From an uncultured Candidatus Actinomarina sp. (GTDB lineage: Bacteria; Actinomycetota; Acidimicrobiia; Actinomarinales; Actinomarinaceae): a stretch of 64,000 nucleotides of DNA. Below the pieces are notes generated by a model, which saw only the letters and a program-made list of their open reading frames with translations, was not told the DNA's origin and searched no databases. A program made the translations under genes and the position numbers. Each line of letters begins with the position of its first letter. The stretch's first letter is position 1. Positions 17,368 through 26,278 of this stretch are shown here, in pieces. The DNA lies in assembly GCA_902615855.1 (NCBI GenBank), contig CACMQN010000001.1, positions 1 to 64,000 on the forward strand, in the 5' to 3' direction.

Positions 17368-17981
17368 CTATAAATAATTAAACAAAACTTTCCATCAGAA
17401 ACTGATATATTTATTTTTTCATTTCTTGCAATGTTTCGTAGGGTTTTAGATTGCCCAAACTCTATATTTTCATTTTCTAAATTCCATTCCGCTCCGGTAA
17501 TATTTAAGTTTATTAAATCTGAAAATGGTAAAACACTAAATTTATTGTTAATACCTATTTTTATGCTTTCAGATTTTGGAAATAGAATCTCCTGTTCTCC
17601 GTGAAGCCATAAAATATTTTGGTCTGTATGTAATTTAGCAATAGCAAACAATGATCCAAATAAGTGATCAATATCACCATACTCACCTCCGATTACAGTT
17701 ACATCTTTGATTTTTAAATCTATTATGTGGCTTAATGCAATTTCAAAATCTGTATAGTCTTTATTTTTTTCATACTCCAAAATGTCAATTCTATCTTTAT
17801 TTACTCTGTCATATGTTTTTGTACTTATGGAATCAAGATCGCCAATAATCAAATCAGGCTTTAAAAATAATTTGTAAGCATGTTCAGCTCCGGAATCAAC
17901 AGCGACAATATAGTCAAATTTCTCTATTTGATCTCTATTTGTCGTGTTATCACCACCATTAATGATTAATGCATTTTTCAT
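17364..17981 (-). CDS. thiN: Thiamine pyrophosphokinase
   Basis: A 205-residue enzyme that makes thiamine diphosphate from thiamine and ATP. Family marks are A-V-D-S-G (residues about 28-32), P-D-L-I-I-G-D-L-D-S with metal-binding acids (about 43-52) and K-D-Y-T-D-F-E (about 75-81); the C-terminal part is the thiamine-binding beta domain. It is downstream of an ATP-grasp gene on the same strand with 23 bases between them. Confidence 0.88.
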   Translation of the reverse strand: MKNALIINGGDNTTNRDQIEKFDYIVAVDSGAEHAYKLFLKPDLIIGDLDSISTKTYDRVNKDRIDILEYEKNKDYTDFEIALSHIIDLKIKDVTVIGGEYGDIDHLFGSLFAIAKLHTDQNILWLHGEQEILFPKSESIKIGINNKFSVLPFSDLINLNITGAEWNLENENIEFGQSKTLRNIARNEKINISVSDGKFCLIIYS

Positions 17982-18004
17982 ATTTTATTGAAGGTTATCA
18001 TACT

Positions 18005-19186
18005 TTATTTGATAATCGGATTGGCTAAATCCAAAGCTAAAGTTAGGGACTCCATTACTTTTTCTTTGCTATCTCCCTGTGAAAAAACAAAACCTAAATA
18101 TTTATCTCCAAAAGGTGGTTCTAAAAGATTTGAGTTTTCAGATACAGTAATCTCAACCCCAGAAACATTAGGTATACTTTCAAGTTCATTCTTATTGATC
18201 GAGATAAATTTTCCCGATATTGGTGTTGGTATCATTAGTACTCCTACAAAATTACTGAGTAGATCAATACTCTTTAATTCATTATTTAAGAATGCGTGAA
18301 GTGCAATTTCTTCAAGTGAAGTTTTAAACAAACCAAAACTTAAGCATCTTGAACATAAACCACCAATCATTCTTGGATTTATCTCAATTATGAATATTTC
18401 CTTATTATGTATTTTAAATTCAACATGTACTGGTCCATTTTCAAGACCTAATTTTTTACAAGCTTTTCCAATTAAATTAACTATTTCTTTTTGAGTTTTA
18501 TCTGGTATTTCTGTTGGAGCAATATATAAAGATTCTTCGAAGTAAGGCTCTTTATAATTAATTGGCTTGTCAAATATAACTATCTTATTTAATTCAGAAT
18601 TAATTAAATTTCCTTCTAATGCATACTCACTTCCATCGACAAATTCTTCGATAATTAAATCCTGATCTGAACAGTCTTGCATTAATTTTTCCACCTCAGC
18701 TTTGTTTTCTTGAAAACTTTGAACTTTTATAACACTTTTACTGGCTGTGCCATAAATAGGTTTTAATACAGAGGTTCCATTTTCATTTATAAATTTCTCT
18801 ATATCTTCAATTTTATTCACGATTGCATTTTGAATTTTTATTTCAGATATTGAATTAAATATGTTTCTTGATTCAAATTTGTTCATCGCAGAATTAATTG
18901 ATTTAGTGTTATTACCTTTAGCCTTCAGTAAATCTACGAGATATGCAGAAAATTTAAGAGCACTATGGTCTACTGGAAGTATATGAGTTACATCTTGAAG
19001 TTTTTCTTTTACATCATCCTCTAATTCCTCATCAAAACTATGAATTATTACTGTATCTGAGAATTGACCGGAAACCTGCTGGCTATCTGTAATTACTAAG
19101 AAATCAAGATCTAGTTTTTCAGCTGATGTAACAAAATCGTTTGATTTATAGCTATTTTCTGGAATAACAAGTAATAGTTTCTTCAT
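18005..19186 (-). CDS. ATP-grasp ligase (carbamoyl-phosphate synthase L-chain-like), substrate unknown
   Basis: A 393-residue protein with an N-terminal pre-ATP-grasp alpha/beta domain (residues 1-100), then an ATP-grasp fold: V-L-K-P-I-Y-G-T-A-S-K-S for the phosphate loop, I-E-E-F-V-D-G-S-E-Y-A for adenine binding, and the metal-binding I-I-E-I-N-P-R. This layout fits carboxylate-amine/thiol ligases that make amino-acid or peptide-like bonds. Neighbours (thiamine pyrophosphokinase downstream, Nfu divergent upstream) do not reveal a pathway. Confidence 0.8.
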   Translation of the reverse strand: MKKLLLVIPENSYKSNDFVTSAEKLDLDFLVITDSQQVSGQFSDTVIIHSFDEELEDDVKEKLQDVTHILPVDHSALKFSAYLVDLLKAKGNNTKSINSAMNKFESRNIFNSISEIKIQNAIVNKIEDIEKFINENGTSVLKPIYGTASKSVIKVQSFQENKAEVEKLMQDCSDQDLIIEEFVDGSEYALEGNLINSELNKIVIFDKPINYKEPYFEESLYIAPTEIPDKTQKEIVNLIGKACKKLGLENGPVHVEFKIHNKEIFIIEINPRMIGGLCSRCLSFGLFKTSLEEIALHAFLNNELKSIDLLSNFVGVLMIPTPISGKFISINKNELESIPNVSGVEITVSENSNLLEPPFGDKYLGFVFSQGDSKEKVMESLTLALDLANPIIK

Positions 19187-19226
19187 ATTTATTTACACAT
19201 ATCTTGAGCTTACTAATATTAAGTAT

Positions 19227-19859
19227 ATGACTGACGAATTTAAATTCAATATTGGTGATACCGCCGTTTCTAAAATTCTTGAATTGAGAGAGCAAGAGCC
19301 AGGTGAAAAAGATTATGCCTTATTTCTGCAAATAGATGGTGTCCAAGGAAATCAATATACTTACGACTTAAGTTTCCTTGACTTAGATCAGGCAAGACCA
19401 GATGATAAAAGAATAGAATTTGGTGAACTTTCCGTAGTTATTGCCAGTAAAGATGTTGATAATTTTAACGGAGCAAGCCTTGACATGTCAGACGATCCAG
19501 ACGCTCCTGGATTGACAATGGATAATCCAAACACTCCAAGCCCAGCAATGTTTGGCAATCCTGAAGACATGCCTGAACTTACAGGTGAGCTAGCAGAGAA
19601 AGTACAGACAGTTTTAGAGAGTCAGATAAATCCTGCAATAGCCTCTCACGGTGGTCAAGCAAGCCTTGTAGGAGTAGAAGGCCAAGATGTTTATCTTAGA
19701 CTTGGTGGTGGTTGTCAAGGATGCGGTATGGCACAAGTAACTCTTACACAAGGTATTGAAAAGGCATTAAGAGATGCAGTACCAGAGATAGGTAATATTA
19801 TTGATGCAACTGATCACGCATCTGGATCAAATCCTTATTTTGAATCTTCAAAGAAGTAA
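19227..19859 (+). CDS. nfuA: NfuA-like Fe-S cluster carrier
   Basis: A 210-residue protein. The C-terminal third is a NifU-C/Nfu domain with the cluster-binding C-Q-G-C near residue 165 within G-G-G-C-Q-G-C-G-M-A. The N-terminal 100 residues look like a degenerate A-type (IscA/HesB) domain without its cysteines, the arrangement known for NfuA. It would deliver 4Fe-4S clusters to client enzymes; candidates in the window are CofG, CofH and the AbfD homologue. The ATG at 19227 follows an AT-rich TATTAAG stretch with no clear ribosome-binding site. Confidence 0.85.
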   Translation: MTDEFKFNIGDTAVSKILELREQEPGEKDYALFLQIDGVQGNQYTYDLSFLDLDQARPDDKRIEFGELSVVIASKDVDNFNGASLDMSDDPDAPGLTMDNPNTPSPAMFGNPEDMPELTGELAEKVQTVLESQINPAIASHGGQASLVGVEGQDVYLRLGGGCQGCGMAQVTLTQGIEKALRDAVPEIGNIIDATDHASGSNPYFESSKK

Positions 19860-20831
19860 TTAAAAGCTAATAACTGTTTTTCCTATATTTTTACGAGATA
19901 AGAAATTTTCTAATGCAAGGGGAGTTTCTTCAATTGTGTGAATATTTTTTGGCTCAATATTTAATTCACCTTTTTCAATAAAACTTAAGAGTTCCCCAAA
20001 ATCTTCTGCCGTTTCTTCCGGTGAAGTTGTTGTCCATCGTCCCCACCACACTCCAACTATCGAAACACCTTTTACCAAAGTTAGATTAAGAGGTATCTTT
20101 GGAATGTTTCCATCTGTAAAACCAATTACAAGTAGCCTCCCATTCCAAGCTGTAGCCCTCAAAGCTTGCTCAGTCACATTACCACCAACTGGGTCCATGA
20201 CCACATCAACACCATTTCCATTAGTTAGCTCTTTTGTTGTTTCCTTTAAATCGACTTGGTCATATCGTATAATTTGATCTGCACCCAATGATTTTACGTA
20301 TTCTTCTTTTTCATCACTTCCAACTGCACATATTGTCTTTACACCCATAACTTTTGCCAATTGGATAGTTGCAGTTCCAATTCCACCTGCAGCACCAAGA
20401 ACAAGTAAACTTTCACCCTTCTGTATATTTGCCCTTCTTTTTAATGCGTAATAACAAGTTCCGTAGTTTATTGGTAAGCTTGCTCCAGCATAGGAATCTA
20501 CTGCTTCAGATACCGGTATAACTAAACTTTTATGAACACTTACATATTCTGCAAAACCACCCATTGGAGGTAAAGCTATAACTTTTGTACCAATCTTAAT
20601 TTCAACATCTTCTCCAATTCCTTCTACAATCCCACAAACTTCTGTTCCAGGCGTAAATGGTGGGTCCATAACAATCTGATATTTTCCTTGTACCATCAGT
20701 GCATCCGGAAAATTTACACCTGCAGCTTCAACTTTTATTAATACTTCATTTTTTTGGGGTTCTGGGATAGGATTATCTTTAATTTCAAGGAGATTAGGTT
20801 CACCAAGTGTTGTACAAACTACAGCTTTCAT
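19860..20831 (-). CDS. Zinc-independent MDR oxidoreductase (NADPH:quinone reductase/enoyl reductase-like)
   Basis: A 323-residue medium-chain dehydrogenase/reductase. The GroES-like domain holds the G-V-N-F-P-D-A motif and the Rossmann domain has G-A-A-G-G-I-G-T-A (about residue 145). The Cys/His set of zinc alcohol dehydrogenases is missing, which places it with QOR, acryloyl-CoA and enoyl reductases. Its first bases overlap the end of the upstream 4-hydroxybutyryl-CoA dehydratase homologue, so it closes that acyl-CoA operon and might reduce an enoyl-CoA or quinone made there. The specific reaction is unknown. Confidence 0.82.
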   Translation of the reverse strand: MKAVVCTTLGEPNLLEIKDNPIPEPQKNEVLIKVEAAGVNFPDALMVQGKYQIVMDPPFTPGTEVCGIVEGIGEDVEIKIGTKVIALPPMGGFAEYVSVHKSLVIPVSEAVDSYAGASLPINYGTCYYALKRRANIQKGESLLVLGAAGGIGTATIQLAKVMGVKTICAVGSDEKEEYVKSLGADQIIRYDQVDLKETTKELTNGNGVDVVMDPVGGNVTEQALRATAWNGRLLVIGFTDGNIPKIPLNLTLVKGVSIVGVWWGRWTTTSPEETAEDFGELLSFIEKGELNIEPKNIHTIEETPLALENFLSRKNIGKTVISF

Positions 20832-22285
20832 TACTCTTCTCTTTTAATGATTCCAGACAACTTTTTTGCAAAGTTCTTCTTTTCTTCAATATCAACTTTT
20901 CTTGAAATTTGGATTCTTTGTGCTTGAGGGGATCCAGCTCCATGCATAGACTCAGTTAAATAAGCTACAGCATTTCTTCCTAAAGTCATATTTTCTATTA
21001 GTCTCAACATTTTGACACGATCTTCAGTATTTATATCTTCTTTACCTTTTAAGTATTTTTTGAGATTTGGGGACATGTCACTTTCGTGAATGTCAATTCC
21101 TGAGGGCATTGAAGCAACCAATCCTCCCGCAAGATCTTGTGCTAATCTTCCAATTTCATATGTTTCTTTTGTTACATGTTGCTTACAAACATTTGCCAGT
21201 AAATCGTCATTGATAAAGTTTCCACTTTTAGTTTCTTTTCCTTGTAATGATGAAGCAATTCCCGTCGCGTAAATTGTTTCATTCAATTTATTCATCTCAA
21301 CTAATTTTTCTTTGATATGTGATTTGTTTTCGACTCCATTGTATTCAGCAATGGTTGCAGCTGCTCCAATCATTACATCTCCTACTCCAGCTTTACAAAC
21401 ATAAGATCTTCTGTGATAGCATGTAAATCGTTCAACCAACATTGCTGCAAAATCGTATTCACCATCCATAAATATGTATTCATTCGGTATAAACACATTG
21501 TCAAAAATTACCATTGCTTCCTGGCCAGCAAAGTACTTATTGCCAACATCGTACTCACCAGGCTCCATACTTCTTGTGTCACATGATTGACGCCCATATA
21601 TGTAAGTTATTCCTTCAGATTCGATTGGTAGCGCTCCAACTATTGCATAATCTTTATCATCTTCTGTGAGTCTTAAAGTTGGCATGATGACCATCCAATG
21701 GGAATTTAAACAACCTGTCTGGTGAGCTTTTGCTCCAGAAACGTACACACCTTTTTTGTCTCGTTTCACAACTCTGAGATATAAATCTTGGTCTGCCTGT
21801 TGATGTGGTGGTTTTGATCTATCACCTTTGACATCAGTCATTGCGCCACCAATAACCAGATTGGATTCATGCATTTTTGTTAAGAAGCTTATAAATTTTT
21901 TGTGATAATCAGTCTTATATTTCTCATCAATTTCGTAGGTTACTGAATGAAGAGCATTAAATGCATCCATACCAACACATCTTTGAAAACAAGTCCCAGT
22001 TAATTGTCCCAACTTTCTTTGCATTTCGTTTTGTAGATATAAATCTTGATTATTTTCAGCAATATGTAAAAACCTATTAATTGGCTCATTGGTATAAGGA
22101 GATATTGCAGATGCTAATTCAGGTTCTTTCTCAGCAAGAGCATAGGTCTCAGCCATTGCTTCTATGCTTGGCTTTATTATCGGATGTGTCAATGGATCTA
22201 CTACAAGCTCACCCATTAAGTAGATTGTTAGGTCTCTGTTTTTAAGAGATTCTAGATAGTCAGCTTTTGTATGAATTTTTTCCAT
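20831..22285 (-). CDS. abfD: 4-hydroxybutyryl-CoA dehydratase / vinylacetyl-CoA isomerase homologue
   Basis: A 484-residue flavin and Fe-S enzyme of the 4-hydroxyphenylacetate hydroxylase superfamily. It closely matches the AbfD subgroup from memory: C-F-Q-R-C-V-G-M-D-A puts Cys99 and Cys103 at the cluster positions, G-A-K-A-H-Q-T-G and Y-G-R-Q-S-C-D-T-R are kept, and H-R-R-S-Y-V-C supplies His291 and Cys297. Known AbfD converts 4-hydroxybutyryl-CoA to crotonyl-CoA. The spacing between the last His and Cys is one residue shorter than in the clostridial enzyme as I remember it. Thiolase, MaoC and acyl-CoA genes upstream support an acyl-CoA role. A flavin-only hydroxylase is unlikely because the Cys ligands are present. 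Confidence 0.88.
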   Translation of the reverse strand: MEKIHTKADYLESLKNRDLTIYLMGELVVDPLTHPIIKPSIEAMAETYALAEKEPELASAISPYTNEPINRFLHIAENNQDLYLQNEMQRKLGQLTGTCFQRCVGMDAFNALHSVTYEIDEKYKTDYHKKFISFLTKMHESNLVIGGAMTDVKGDRSKPPHQQADQDLYLRVVKRDKKGVYVSGAKAHQTGCLNSHWMVIMPTLRLTEDDKDYAIVGALPIESEGITYIYGRQSCDTRSMEPGEYDVGNKYFAGQEAMVIFDNVFIPNEYIFMDGEYDFAAMLVERFTCYHRRSYVCKAGVGDVMIGAAATIAEYNGVENKSHIKEKLVEMNKLNETIYATGIASSLQGKETKSGNFINDDLLANVCKQHVTKETYEIGRLAQDLAGGLVASMPSGIDIHESDMSPNLKKYLKGKEDINTEDRVKMLRLIENMTLGRNAVAYLTESMHGAGSPQAQRIQISRKVDIEEKKNFAKKLSGIIKREE

Positions 22286-22296
22286 ACAACATTATA
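22286..22296 (-). promoter_or_regulatory. -10 element directly before abfD (leaderless candidate)
   Basis: On the minus strand a consensus TATAAT (22296-22291) is followed by five bases and then the ATG. The 54-base gap to the thiolase gene makes an internal promoter plausible, and the spacing predicts a transcript that starts at the ATG. Confidence 0.45.
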
Positions 22297-22339
22297 AATT
22301 GTAAGATTGTGATTTAAAATTTAGTTAGAAATTTAAAAT

Positions 22340-23518
22340 TTAGATAACTTCAAATAAACCAGCTGCACCCATACCACCACCGACACACATAGTTACAACT
22401 ACGAATTTTGCGTTTCTTCTTTTACCCTCTATTAATGCATGCATCGTCATTCTTGCACCAGTCATTCCATAGGGATGGCCTATTGATATTGAACCACCAT
22501 TAACGTTATATATGCTGTTGTCAATACCAAGCTCGTCTCTACAATATAAAGTTTGAACAGCAAACGCTTCATTTAGTTCCCAGAGGTCTATATCTTCAAT
22601 TTTTAAGTTGAATTTGTTTAGTAAATCTGGAACTGCGTATACAGGACCTATTCCCATTTCCTCTGGAGCTAATGCTGATACAGTCATGCCTCGATAATAT
22701 CCAAGCGGTTCCAGGTTTCTTTTTTCTGCTTCACTTGCTTCCATTAAAACAACAGAAGCTGAACCATCTGATAATTGTGAAGCATTTCCAGCTGTAATGA
22801 ACTTTCCTTCTCCATAAACTGGAGGAAGAGAGGATAGACCCTCTAAATTGGTCTCTGGTCTATTTCCCTCATCTTTTGTTAATTCAACCTCTTCATCAGA
22901 AACTTCACCGGTTTCTTTATTTTTGACACTTTTTGTTGTAGTTGTTGAAATAATCTCGTCATCAAACTTGTTATCCTCTTGAGCAGCTGCAGTTCTTTGT
23001 TGACTTTGTAATGAATATTCATCCTGATATTCTCTTGTAATATTATATTTTTCAGCAACAAAATCAGCAGTTTCGATCATAGGCATATAAGCGTTATCAG
23101 CAAGTTTTACGACGTTTGGATCTGGAGCAAATCGCAATTCAGCAGTTTGAACCAACGATATAGATTCAACACCGCCTGCAACAACAACATTCATATTGTC
23201 TGTCATTATTTGTTTTGCACCAGTAGCAATGGCCATTAGGCCAGAAGAACATTGTCTATCTATTGTCATTCCTGGAACAGTAATTGGTAATCCTGCTGCG
23301 ATTCCACTTAGTCTTCCAATGTTCAATGCTTGTGAACCTTGTTGTTGAGCACAACCCATAATGACATCTTCTATTTCATTTGGATCAACATTTGCTCTTT
23401 CAACAGCTTCTTTGATTGAATAAGAACCTAATGTAGGAGCATCTGTTTTGTTGTATGCTCCACGATAAGCTTTTCCAATAGGTGTTCTTGCTGCTGATAC
23501 TATTACTGCTTCTCTCAT
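22340..23518 (-). CDS. Thiolase (acetyl-CoA acyltransferase, FadA-type)
   Basis: A 392-residue thiolase. The acyl-carrying Cys is in D-R-Q-C-S-S-G (about residue 89), the second motif [12 protein letters not shown] holds the catalytic His, and the C-terminal [10 protein letters not shown] carries the second Cys. It would cleave 3-ketoacyl-CoA (for example acetoacetyl-CoA to two acetyl-CoA). It lies between the MaoC gene upstream and the AbfD homologue downstream on the same strand, which fits 4-hydroxybutyrate to acetyl-CoA flow. A lysine- and acid-rich segment (about residues 155-215) is somewhat enlarged. Confidence 0.92.
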   Translation of the reverse strand: MREAVIVSAARTPIGKAYRGAYNKTDAPTLGSYSIKEAVERANVDPNEIEDVIMGCAQQQGSQALNIGRLSGIAAGLPITVPGMTIDRQCSSGLMAIATGAKQIMTDNMNVVVAGGVESISLVQTAELRFAPDPNVVKLADNAYMPMIETADFVAEKYNITREYQDEYSLQSQQRTAAAQEDNKFDDEIISTTTTKSVKNKETGEVSDEEVELTKDEGNRPETNLEGLSSLPPVYGEGKFITAGNASQLSDGSASVVLMEASEAEKRNLEPLGYYRGMTVSALAPEEMGIGPVYAVPDLLNKFNLKIEDIDLWELNEAFAVQTLYCRDELGIDNSIYNVNGGSISIGHPYGMTGARMTMHALIEGKRRNAKFVVVTMCVGGGMGAAGLFEVI

Positions 23519-23535
23519 CTTTAGTCTTCTTTCTT

Positions 23536-23997
23536 CTATTCTGTAATTATAAATAAAGTTAAAGGCTCAACAATAGCTGCTGGTTTATCTTTACCCTCTA
23601 TTTCAATTGTAGCAGTATGCTTTACCAACCATCTACCAGCTTTTTTGTACTGGACATCTGACAAAACAAATCTCCCTCTAATCTTGCTATTTACTGGCAC
23701 AGCTTCCATGAAACGAACTTTATCAAGTCCGTAATTAATTGCCATTTGAACATTTTCTGGCATGACAGTGTTGTCGGCAGATAAGTAAGTTATCATACTC
23801 AATGTCAGGAATCCATGAGCTATTGTAGTTCCCCACGGAGTGCTTTTAGCCATTTCTTCATCAACATGAATAAATTGATGATCGTTTGTACCTTCTGCAA
23901 ATTGATTTATCCTATCTTGATTTATTTCGAACCAGTCTGAAACACCAACCTCTTGACCAATATATTTTTCCATTTCCTCTGCAGGTACAATCATCAT
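23536..23997 (-). CDS. MaoC-like (R)-enoyl-CoA hydratase
   Basis: A 153-residue hot-dog fold protein. The hydratase signature is clear: the active-site Asp in F-A-E-G-T-N-D-H and the His in I-A-H-G-F-L-T-L-S. It would add water to 2-enoyl-CoA such as crotonyl-CoA. Two consecutive ATG codons open the gene, the first overlapping the phosphotransferase stop (ATGA). Neighbouring thiolase and AbfD genes match this role. Confidence 0.88.
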   Translation of the reverse strand: MMIVPAEEMEKYIGQEVGVSDWFEINQDRINQFAEGTNDHQFIHVDEEMAKSTPWGTTIAHGFLTLSMITYLSADNTVMPENVQMAINYGLDKVRFMEAVPVNSKIRGRFVLSDVQYKKAGRWLVKHTATIEIEGKDKPAAIVEPLTLFIITE

Positions 23998-25010
23998 GTT
24001 ATCTCCTCTAATAAATTTTTATTCGCAGCTTTATTTGCAAACTTTATTGTACTGTCCTTAAATGATTCTATTTCATTTTCATTTGTTTTTCCATATGATC
24101 CCATGGAATATCTTATGTAAACCCCTTCCATTATCATTGCATGTTTCCAATAAGATAACCTTGTGTAAAATTCAATATCTTTTAAATCTAGATTTGATTC
24201 ATTTAGATATAATTTAATTACATCCTCACGTGTAGGAAATCCACCAGACAGGGTAGGAGAGTAAATAAACGGTGAATCTTTTTCTTTCTTTGTATTCCAA
24301 GATGCTATAACTGTTCCCATATCTGCAAGCGGATCTCCTAAAGTACAAAGTTCCCAATCCAGTACGGCTGTTACTTTATTATCCTTTACTCGAACATTAT
24401 CTAATCTGTAATCTCCATGAACTATTCCAACAGTTTGTTGAGGAGGAATATAATCAAGAAGTAAATTAGTCGCACTTTCTAGTTCTTTTATTTCTCTAAC
24501 TTTTTGAGATTGGAATTGTTTGTTCCATCTGTTTATTTGTCTTACTACGTAATCCTCATGTTTACCTAAATTACTTAATTCTGAATTTATAACATTAAAA
24601 TTGTGTATTTCTGTAAGAGCTTTAATGAATGATTCAGTAATTGTTTTTTTCTGTGATTGGTCATAGCGTTCTGCTACTTGGTCGTTAGCTATCGTATCAC
24701 CATCGATAAATTCCATAATATAAAAATCATCTGTAGATAGCTCCTTATTGTTGTATAGATAGTATGGTTTTGGAACCCTTAAACCATTTTCATTTAAAAC
24801 TTTTAATATTTTATATTCCCGACCCATATTGTGTGCAGATTCTAATTTGAGTCCAAATGGAGGCCGTCTTAATACAAATGTATTTGAATCATCAAAAATT
24901 TTAAATGTAATATTTGATCTTCCTACTTTAAATTGTTCAAAGTTGAAATCTTCTGAAATATCTACAACCGTAGAAATATATTTCTTTAGTTTGTCGCTAA
25001 AAAAGTCCAT
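23994..25010 (-). CDS. APH-family phosphotransferase (ACAD10/11- and LvaA-like acyl-CoA-associated kinase)
   Basis: About 338 residues with the aminoglycoside-phosphotransferase/choline-kinase fold: catalytic loop H-G-D-Y-R-L-D-N (about residue 197) and metal-binding V-L-D-W-E. This subfamily is not an antibiotic kinase. In animals it is fused to acyl-CoA dehydrogenases (ACAD10/11), and in Pseudomonas LvaA it phosphorylates 4-hydroxyacyl-CoA so that the hydroxyl can be eliminated. Here an acyl-CoA dehydrogenase is divergently encoded 57 bases away. I take the ATG at 25010; a TTG one codon upstream is possible. Confidence 0.82.
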   Translation of the reverse strand: MDFFSDKLKKYISTVVDISEDFNFEQFKVGRSNITFKIFDDSNTFVLRRPPFGLKLESAHNMGREYKILKVLNENGLRVPKPYYLYNNKELSTDDFYIMEFIDGDTIANDQVAERYDQSQKKTITESFIKALTEIHNFNVINSELSNLGKHEDYVVRQINRWNKQFQSQKVREIKELESATNLLLDYIPPQQTVGIVHGDYRLDNVRVKDNKVTAVLDWELCTLGDPLADMGTVIASWNTKKEKDSPFIYSPTLSGGFPTREDVIKLYLNESNLDLKDIEFYTRLSYWKHAMIMEGVYIRYSMGSYGKTNENEIESFKDSTIKFANKAANKNLLEEIT

Positions 25011-25035
25011 CAAACAACATATTAATGAAAGTTTT

Positions 25036-25063
25036 TTGGTTCAGAAGTTTAAATTGATACAAT
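25036..25063 (+). promoter_or_regulatory. Candidate promoter of the ACAD/HADH operon
   Basis: TTGGTT at 25036-25041 and TACAAT at 25058-25063 are 16 bases apart, and the first ATG follows four bases after the -10, so the transcript would be leaderless. The same short gap must also hold the promoter for the divergent phosphotransferase operon. Confidence 0.4.
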
Positions 25064-25067
25064 AAGA

Positions 25068-26276
25068 ATGATGGATTTTAATTTCTCTAAAAAATCACTT
25101 GAATTACAAGAAAAGCTAAAAACCTTTTTTGCTGACCATATTTACCCAAATGAGGAGCTCTATGAGAAGGCAATTATTGATTCAGGAGATCCATTGCATA
25201 TTCCAGAAATATTAAATGAGCTTAAATCAAAAGCTAAAAGTGAAAATTTGTGGAATTTATTTCTCCCTGACAAGGAATATGGATATGGATTATCAAATGT
25301 TGACTATGCACCATTAGCTGAGATAACAGGTCATAATTGGTGGGCTCCTGAAGTATTTAATTGCTCTGCCCCTGATACAGGAAATATGGAAATTTTAGCC
25401 GAGTTTGGAACAGCAGAACAAAAAAAACAATGGCTTGAACCACTTCTTGAAGGAGAAATAAGATCATGCTTTGCAATGACTGAGCCAAATGTAGCTTCCT
25501 CAGATGCTACAAACATAGGAAGTTCAATTGTCAGTGACGGTGACAATTATGTAATTAATGGTCGTAAATGGTGGACTTCAAATGCAATAAATCCAAATGC
25601 AAAAATATGTATTTTTATGGGTGTGACGAACCCGGATAGTCCTCCATACCAAAGGCAGAGCCAAGTATTAGTTCCTATGGATAGCGAGGGACTATCGATA
25701 ATCAGACCAATGCAAGTATTTGGATATGATGATGGATACACAGGGCATCCAGAGCTTTTATTTGAAAATGTCGTTGTTCCAAAATCTAACATCATTGGGG
25801 GAGAAGGAATGGGTTTTAAAATAGCTCAAGCTAGGCTTGGGCCTGGAAGAATACATCATTGTATGAGGGCTATCGGAATGGCAGAGAGAGCATTATCTCT
25901 TATGATCGACCGATCACTTGAAAGAGAAACATTTGGTCAAAAATTAGCTGAACAAGGTGTTATTCAAGATTGGATTGCTCGCTCAAGAATAAAAATAGAG
26001 GAAGCAAGATTATTAACTTTGAAAACTGCATGGCTAATCGATACAGTTGGTAAAGAAGAAGCAAAAATAGAAATCTCATCTATAAAAGTATCTGTTGTTG
26101 AGGCTGCTTCTTACGTCATCGACAAAGCTATACAAACGTTTGGTGCAATGGGGTTATCCCAAGACACTCCACTAGCTAGGATGTCTGCTGGAGCTCGTGT
26201 ATTAAGAATTGCAGATGGACCAGATGAAGTTCATTTAAGATCAATAGCAAGAAGAGAAATTAATAAACATAGATAA
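25068..26276 (+). CDS. Acyl-CoA dehydrogenase, ACAD10/11-like
   Basis: A 402-residue flavoenzyme with F-A-M-T-E-P-N-V-A-S-S-D-A for FAD/substrate contact (about residue 135), K-W-W-T-S and the R-E-T-F-G-Q motif, plus a C-terminal F-G-A-M-G-L-S segment. The N-A-S-S-D-A-type spacing and pairing with an APH-family kinase match the ACAD11/LvaC group, whose members can eliminate phosphate from 4-phosphoacyl-CoA to give an enoyl-CoA. A conventional dehydrogenase role remains possible. It starts with ATGATG and is followed two bases later by a 3-hydroxyacyl-CoA dehydrogenase. Confidence 0.88.
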   Translation: MMDFNFSKKSLELQEKLKTFFADHIYPNEELYEKAIIDSGDPLHIPEILNELKSKAKSENLWNLFLPDKEYGYGLSNVDYAPLAEITGHNWWAPEVFNCSAPDTGNMEILAEFGTAEQKKQWLEPLLEGEIRSCFAMTEPNVASSDATNIGSSIVSDGDNYVINGRKWWTSNAINPNAKICIFMGVTNPDSPPYQRQSQVLVPMDSEGLSIIRPMQVFGYDDGYTGHPELLFENVVVPKSNIIGGEGMGFKIAQARLGPGRIHHCMRAIGMAERALSLMIDRSLERETFGQKLAEQGVIQDWIARSRIKIEEARLLTLKTAWLIDTVGKEEAKIEISSIKVSVVEAASYVIDKAIQTFGAMGLSQDTPLARMSAGARVLRIADGPDEVHLRSIARREINKHR

Positions 26277-26278
26277 TT

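Noticed and set aside
17988-18299. Plus-strand frame opposite the ATP-grasp gene
   Set aside because: Antisense shadow with no domain and no ribosome-binding site.
23994-25010. Aminoglycoside resistance kinase
   Set aside because: The fold is the same, but the acyl-CoA gene context and similarity to the ACAD10/11-linked group argue against an antibiotic substrate.
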